From NCBI GenBank assembly GCA_050743365.1, contig JBOGFI010000191.1, positions 1-9,732 of the forward strand: DNA of 9,732 nucleotides. Reading direction: 5' to 3'. Below are positions 6,420 through 9,732 of this stretch, one piece after another. Source of the DNA: JBOGFI01 sp050743365 (GTDB lineage: Bacteria; Actinomycetota; Acidimicrobiia; IMCC26256; JACDBD01). Position 1 is the first letter of the stretch. Every line of letters starts with the position of its first letter. Made by a program: the position numbers and the translations under genes. The notes beneath the pieces are model-generated. The model saw only the letters and a program-made list of their open reading frames with translations, was not told where the DNA came from and searched no databases.

Positions 6420-6710
6420 TCAGCCGGGCTTCGGTTTTGCGGACCGCCTCGTCCAGCAGAACGCGCCCCCGACCACGAAGATTCCCCCGAGCGCGAGGTA
6501 GGCCCAGTAGACCTCGCCCGGTAGGTACGACTCCAGCGCGCGGAAGACGGCGACGCAGAGCAGCGTGACCGCGGTGGCGACGAAGAAGGCGCTGAGCAGC
6601 CCGTAGACGAGCGCCTTGGTCACGTTCTGCGCCGGCACGACCGTCTTGTCGCGCACCGTCGCCACCACCGCCTCGATGCGGTCGGCAGCCTCGGTGGTCC
6701 AGTCGCTCAT
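6420..6710 (-). CDS. Small membrane protein with two transmembrane helices, unknown function
   Basis: I do not recognise this 96-residue protein as a named family. It has an N-terminal charged, probably helical cytoplasmic part (about 1-30, with a DRIEAVVATVRDKTV pattern), two hydrophobic helices (about 33-57 and 66-86), and a short basic tail (RRSAKPKPG). That layout resembles small holin-like or phage-shock-type accessory membrane proteins, but no diagnostic motif is visible. GGGAG lies just upstream of ATG 6710; an in-frame ATG at 6725 is an alternative start. It lies between the anti-sigma candidate (82 bases upstream) and trxB (45 bases downstream), in the same direction. GC-biased third codon positions and a plausible hydrophobicity pattern support a real gene. 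Confidence 0.75.
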   Translation of the reverse strand: MSDWTTEAADRIEAVVATVRDKTVVPAQNVTKALVYGLLSAFFVATAVTLLCVAVFRALESYLPGEVYWAYLALGGIFVVGGAFCWTRRSAKPKPG

Positions 6711-6792
6711 GCCCGCTCCCGTCATCGCGCTGGTCGACCGGGGGACTGTACCCGCACGGGCGAAGCCGGCACACCGTCGCCGCGGCGGGCAT

Positions 6793-7434
6793 TCAGGCGA
6801 GCGGCACCTCGGAGCGTGCGGCGCACGTCTGCGCGTCGAGCACGAAGGCAACCTGTTGCGCGCCTCGCGGTGCCACGAGCACCACGACCGAACGGCCGGC
6901 GTCGGTGCCGGTGGCGACGAAGCTCGGCGGGCCCGCGCCGGCCTGCTCGAGCTCGGCCGCGCACGCGGGGTCGACCGGGAGGGCTGTGTCCGCTTCCGCC
7001 GCCGCGGCGCCCTCCTCAATGCGCTCGCCTGGTGCCGTGGCGGTGTGGGCGGCGACCCTGCGCCGCAGCACGTCGGGGTCCGACACGTCGCCGAGGTCGC
7101 CGATCGGGACCGGGGCAGCAGCCTGCTCGGTGACGGCGCGGTCGGCCGTGCGCCCGTCGGCGCGCTCTGCCTCGGTGGTGGTCCCGCCGCCGCGCAGAAC
7201 CAGCGCCAGGCCCCCGCCGACGACGACCAGCGCGGCCAGTACCGCCGCCGCGGCCGCGAGCGGCACCCGTTCGAGCCGACGCCGCTGCGCACCCGCCGAC
7301 GGGCCCTGCTCCACGGCGCGGCTGACGAGCCGCCGGCGGGTGACGTCGTCGAGCGGTTCGACCTCGAGGAGCGCCGCCAGCCGCTCGTCGCGGGCGTCGG
7401 GCTCGGGCGGTTCGGGGGTGCGGTCGTCGTTCAC
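6793..7434 (-). CDS. Probable membrane-bound anti-sigma factor (zinc-free type)
   Basis: This 213-residue single-pass membrane protein is the likely anti-sigma partner of the ECF sigma factor directly upstream. The cytoplasmic N-terminus (1-55) contains LLEVEPLDDVTRRRLVSRAV (22-41), a helical segment of the kind expected to bind sigma; the HxxxCxxC zinc motif of ZAS anti-sigma factors is absent. One hydrophobic helix spans about 57-80. The outer part (81-213) is Ala/acidic-rich and has only two cysteines, C158 and C204, which could form a disulfide outside the membrane. The GTG start overlaps the sigma stop (GTGA), a sign of tight stoichiometric coupling. In mycobacteria, the gene between sigM and trxB2 encodes the SigM anti-sigma (RsmA). 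Sequence identity to that family cannot be judged by eye, so the function is inferred from context. Confidence 0.75.
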   Translation of the reverse strand: MNDDRTPEPPEPDARDERLAALLEVEPLDDVTRRRLVSRAVEQGPSAGAQRRRLERVPLAAAAAVLAALVVVGGGLALVLRGGGTTTEAERADGRTADRAVTEQAAAPVPIGDLGDVSDPDVLRRRVAAHTATAPGERIEEGAAAAEADTALPVDPACAAELEQAGAGPPSFVATGTDAGRSVVVLVAPRGAQQVAFVLDAQTCAARSEVPLA

Positions 7435-8066
7435 GGCAGGGTCCGGGTGTCTCCGTCGGCGGGACGGCCGTCAGCAGGACGGTCATCAGTAGGACGGCCG
7501 GCCGGGGGGCGAGGGTTCCCGAGGATCTCGGCCAGCGCTGCCCGTCCGCGTGCGATTCGCGAGCGCACCGTACCGGGGGGGAGCGCCAGCGCGTCGGCGA
7601 TCTCGGCGTAGTCGAGGTCGCACAGGTCGCGCAGCACGACCACCACGCGGAACTCCTCCGGCAACCGGGCCAACGCCGCGTCGACGTCGACCCGGGCATC
7701 CACGCGAGCCTCGGTCGAGGACCCGAGCCCCGCCACGATGTCGGGAAGCGACTCGACCGGCTGGGGCCGGCGCGCGCGCCGCCGCCCCTCGTCGATGGCA
7801 GCGTTCGTCGCGACGCGGTAGAGCCACGTGGTGAAGGCGGAGCGCCCGTCGAAGCGGGCGATGCCGCGAGCGATGGCGATCATGGCCTCCTGGGTCGCGT
7901 CGAGCGCGTCCTCGGGATGGCCGATGATGCGCCGGCAGACGGCATGGATGCGGTCGGTGTGCCGCTCCAGGAGCAGCTCGAGCGCGCGACGGTCACCGCG
8001 CGCAGCCGCAGTGGCGAGCACCTCGTCGGGGGCCTCACGGTCGAGCCGGGATCTGTCAGCCGGCAA
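7431..8066 (-). CDS. sigM: ECF-family RNA polymerase sigma factor, SigM-like by position
   Basis: This 211-residue group IV sigma factor should direct RNA polymerase to a stress or envelope regulon. Region 2 covers about 31-96: LLERHTDRIHAVCRRII, then EDALDATQEAMIAIA with the usual acidic residues kept, and RFDGRSAFTTWLYRVATNAAID, the promoter -10 melting and recognition part. Region 4 covers about 128-182: LPEEFRVVVVLRDL, DYAEIADALALPPGTVRSRIARGRAAL, a helix-turn-helix for -35 binding. The last 25 residues are a disordered, repeat-derived tail. The start is TTG 8066, with GAGG 6 bases upstream, and it overlaps the kinase stop by 11 bases. Position next to trxB/trxA/cwlM supports a SigM-type assignment; the target promoters cannot be told from sequence. 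Confidence 0.9.
   Translation of the reverse strand: MPADRSRLDREAPDEVLATAAARGDRRALELLLERHTDRIHAVCRRIIGHPEDALDATQEAMIAIARGIARFDGRSAFTTWLYRVATNAAIDEGRRRARRPQPVESLPDIVAGLGSSTEARVDARVDVDAALARLPEEFRVVVVLRDLCDLDYAEIADALALPPGTVRSRIARGRAALAEILGNPRPPAGRPTDDRPADGRPADGDTRTLP
7462..7506. repeat. Three-copy 15-bp tandem repeat in the sigma gene 3' end
   Basis: Three consecutive 15-base units begin with GGACGG (7462, 7477 and 7492); the first two end in TCAGCA and TCAGTA, and the third degenerates. On the coding strand they give the repeated tail RPTDDRPADGRPADG of the sigma factor. Period 15 keeps the frame, so copy number can change without breaking the gene. Confidence 0.8.
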
Positions 8067-9591
8067 CCGAGACCTCGGCGATCCCGAGCTTCCCGTCGGC
8101 CGGCAGACGCGTGATCCAGAGGAGCACGTAGCGTCCGCTCACGTCGTCGGGGACGCCGAAGCCAGCCTGCCGGCCGAGCGCGGCCTGCTCGTCCACGGGT
8201 GCGCCCCAGTCCTCGAGCCTCACGCCGCGGTCTTCGGCGACGTAGACCGCTCCGTCCCAGTCGTCGTCGTCGGTGGCGACCTCCACGCGGCGGATGGGAG
8301 CGGCACCGTCGGTCTCGACGACGATTCCGACCCCGCGCTTGGGCTCGTCGAAGTCGCGGTTGTTGTAGGTCTGCGTCGACCATACGGTCGCCGGGTCTTC
8401 GTCGACGGCTAGACCGGTGCTCCCGCTGTTCTCCTCCTGGTCGTCGCCGTCGGGGTCGAAGTCGGACGCGCCGACGATCGCGATTGGCGTCGCCGGCGCG
8501 GTCCCGTCGCTCTCCCCACCGCCGTCTCCGCCGCCATCGTCGACCAGCGTGCGGGTCGCGACGTACAGGGCCGCGCCCACTGCGACGACCGCGATCATCG
8601 CCAGGAGCGCGAGTGGCCAGCGCGCCGGTCGCCGTGCCCGCGCCGGCCTCGGAGGGGGCGCGGGGGCGGCCGGGGGAGAATCGACCGGGAGCGTGCCGTC
8701 GACCGGCGGCATGCTGGTCGTGGGCTCGGGCGGAGCGCTCGGGACCGTCGAGGCCGTGCCAGGGGAACGCCCGGGATCGAGGGCGTCGCGCAGGGCACCC
8801 GCGGACGGGAAGCGGTCGTCCGGATCACGAGCGAGGCTCCGGCTGACGACCGACTCGAGCATGGGCGGGACCTCGGGGCGGACGGCCCGCACCGGATCGG
8901 GCACCGTGGTCAGGCGCGCCATGGCGGTGGCGATCTCGGTGTCGCCGGCGAAGGGCAGCGTGCCGGTCAAGGTCTCGTAGAGGATGAGGCCGAGGGCGTA
9001 CACGTCGGCGCGACCGTCGACGGCGCCGCCGTTGACCTGCTCGGGCGCGAGGTAGCGGGCGGTGCCAATCACGGCGCCGCTGCGGGTGAGGTCGTCAGCG
9101 CCGGTCGCCTTGGCGATGCCGAAGTCGGTGACCTTGACGTGGCTGTCCGGCGGCACCAGCACGTTCGCCGGTTTCACGTCCCGATGGACCAGGCCGTGCT
9201 GGTGGGCGTGGTCGAGCGCCTCCGCCACCTGGCCGACGATCTCCACCGCCTCGCCCACCGGCAGCGGCCCGCGCTCGTCGAGCACTCGGCGTAGTGTCGG
9301 CCCCTCGACGAGCTGCATCACGATGTAGGCGACGCCCTCGTCGTCACCGGTGTCGTAGGTGGCGACGATCCCGGGGTGGCTGAGCCTGGCGGCGGCCACG
9401 GCCTCGTGGCGGAATCGCGTGCGCAGTGACTCGTCGACCGCCAGCTCCCGGTGCAGGATCTTCACCGCCACCCGCCGGGAGAGGAGCGGGTCGTCGGCGA
9501 CCCACACCGTGGCCATGCCGCCGCGCGCGAGCTCGGCGGTGAGGCGGTAGCGATCGCCGAGGACGCGCCCGGGGACGAGGAGCTCGGACAC
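8056..9591 (-). CDS. Transmembrane Ser/Thr protein kinase with extracellular discoidin-like domain
   Basis: This 511-residue PknB-like (Hanks-type) kinase appears catalytically intact: Gly-rich loop LARGGMATV (21-29), AVK with K44, a candidate helix-C Glu at 63, HRDVKPAN (136-143), DFG (156-158) and the P+1 loop GTARYLAPE (176-184), with Thr/Ser at 163, 169 and 171 in the activation loop. A Pro/Ala-rich juxtamembrane linker (about 275-324) leads to one helix (about 325-346). Outside, after a Gly/Asp linker, residues about 370-511 form a discoidin-like beta domain (ASDFDPDGDD, VWSTQTYNNRDF, GVGIVVE, VLLWITRL, IAEVSV). That domain resembles the C-terminal region of mycobacterial MviN (Rv3910), where it follows a pseudokinase. 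There are no PASTA repeats. GTG 9591 is the start; no clear ribosome site is seen. The stop lies inside the sigma gene start. Confidence 0.93.
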   Translation of the reverse strand: MSELLVPGRVLGDRYRLTAELARGGMATVWVADDPLLSRRVAVKILHRELAVDESLRTRFRHEAVAAARLSHPGIVATYDTGDDEGVAYIVMQLVEGPTLRRVLDERGPLPVGEAVEIVGQVAEALDHAHQHGLVHRDVKPANVLVPPDSHVKVTDFGIAKATGADDLTRSGAVIGTARYLAPEQVNGGAVDGRADVYALGLILYETLTGTLPFAGDTEIATAMARLTTVPDPVRAVRPEVPPMLESVVSRSLARDPDDRFPSAGALRDALDPGRSPGTASTVPSAPPEPTTSMPPVDGTLPVDSPPAAPAPPPRPARARRPARWPLALLAMIAVVAVGAALYVATRTLVDDGGGDGGGESDGTAPATPIAIVGASDFDPDGDDQEENSGSTGLAVDEDPATVWSTQTYNNRDFDEPKRGVGIVVETDGAAPIRRVEVATDDDDWDGAVYVAEDRGVRLEDWGAPVDEQAALGRQAGFGVPDDVSGRYVLLWITRLPADGKLGIAEVSVAG

Positions 9592-9602
9592 CGGATGCGA
9601 CG

Positions 9603-9731
9603 CTACCCGCCCGCCCGAACGTCGGCGCCTCGGGCAGCCGGCGCGACCGGGAACGGCTCGAAGGCCTGCCAGCTGGCGACTCGCGGCGTGAATTGCGCGG
9701 GAGTGGCGAGCGACCGCGGCGCCGGGTATCC
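9603..9731 (-). CDS. C-terminal end of an unidentified gene (partial)
   Basis: On the minus strand an open frame enters from the right edge and stops at TAG 9605-9603, giving the last 42 residues of a possible protein (it includes TPRVASWQAFEPFP and ends ARGADVRAGG). Third codon positions are mostly G or C in this frame and less so in the neighbouring kinase-extending frame, which is also open but reads as Arg-rich nonsense. The stop lies 11 bases before the kinase GTG, so the kinase would belong to the same operon. By comparison with mycobacteria, a MurJ/MviN gene is expected here, but the visible tail is hydrophilic and gives no family evidence. Confidence 0.45.
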   Translation of the reverse strand, partial: GYPAPRSLATPAQFTPRVASWQAFEPFPVAPAARGADVRAGG

Positions 9732-9732
9732 C

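Noticed and set aside
6616..7611. Plus-strand open frame (331 codons) opposite the anti-sigma and sigma genes
   Set aside because: It runs against the sigma region 4 and anti-sigma frames, which have motifs and overlap coupling; the plus product is Arg/Gly/Ala-rich without pattern.
7820..7835. CCACGTGG palindrome in the sigma gene, resembling the parS core
   Set aside because: Only about 10 of 16 parS positions match, and the bases encode the conserved FTTWLYR segment of region 2.
9171..9179. GTTTCACGT, a parS-like half-site in the kinase gene
   Set aside because: Only the left half matches; the right half does not, and the bases encode conserved kinase residues around DVKPAN.

Overview
The window is very GC-rich with dense, strongly GC3-biased genes. 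Gene content and order match the origin-proximal region of Actinobacteria: (yidC) - jag/khpB - rsmG - parA - parB on the + strand, facing cwlM - trxA - trxB - ... - anti-sigma - sigM-type ECF sigma - kinase on the - strand. The order is that of the mycobacterial gidB-parA-parB / cwlM-trxC-trxB2-sigM-mviN segment. Details such as a separate active kinase, a shortened RsmG and a shortened CwlM suggest a deep-branching actinobacterium; an Acidimicrobiia-like lineage is my guess from general resemblance and is not proven here.

Plus arm (1-3957): the C-terminal tail of a probable YidC insertase, the RNA-binding protein KhpB/Jag, the 16S rRNA methyltransferase RsmG, a 306-base intergenic stretch with two parS-like ParB sites, then parA and parB, which overlap by 26 bases. 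This arm carries membrane-protein insertion, RNA binding, rRNA modification and chromosome segregation.

Minus arm (9731 down to 3973): the end of an unidentified gene at the window edge, a transmembrane Ser/Thr kinase with an extracellular discoidin-like domain, an ECF sigma factor overlapping it by 11 bases, a membrane anti-sigma candidate overlapping the sigma gene by 4 bases, a small two-helix membrane protein, thioredoxin reductase, thioredoxin and a CwlM-like pseudo-amidase. Short gaps and overlaps suggest one or two operons. A possible extra promoter lies just upstream of trxA.

The two arms converge with only 15 bases between parB and cwlM. Most of the window is a conserved housekeeping locus. 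The parts most worth a second look are the translationally coupled kinase / ECF sigma / anti-sigma module, whose kinase carries the kind of C-terminal domain that mycobacteria fuse to MviN (MurJ), and the CwlM-like protein that has lost the metal-binding histidines of its family. I saw no tRNA, rRNA, CRISPR array, insertion sequence or prophage gene.
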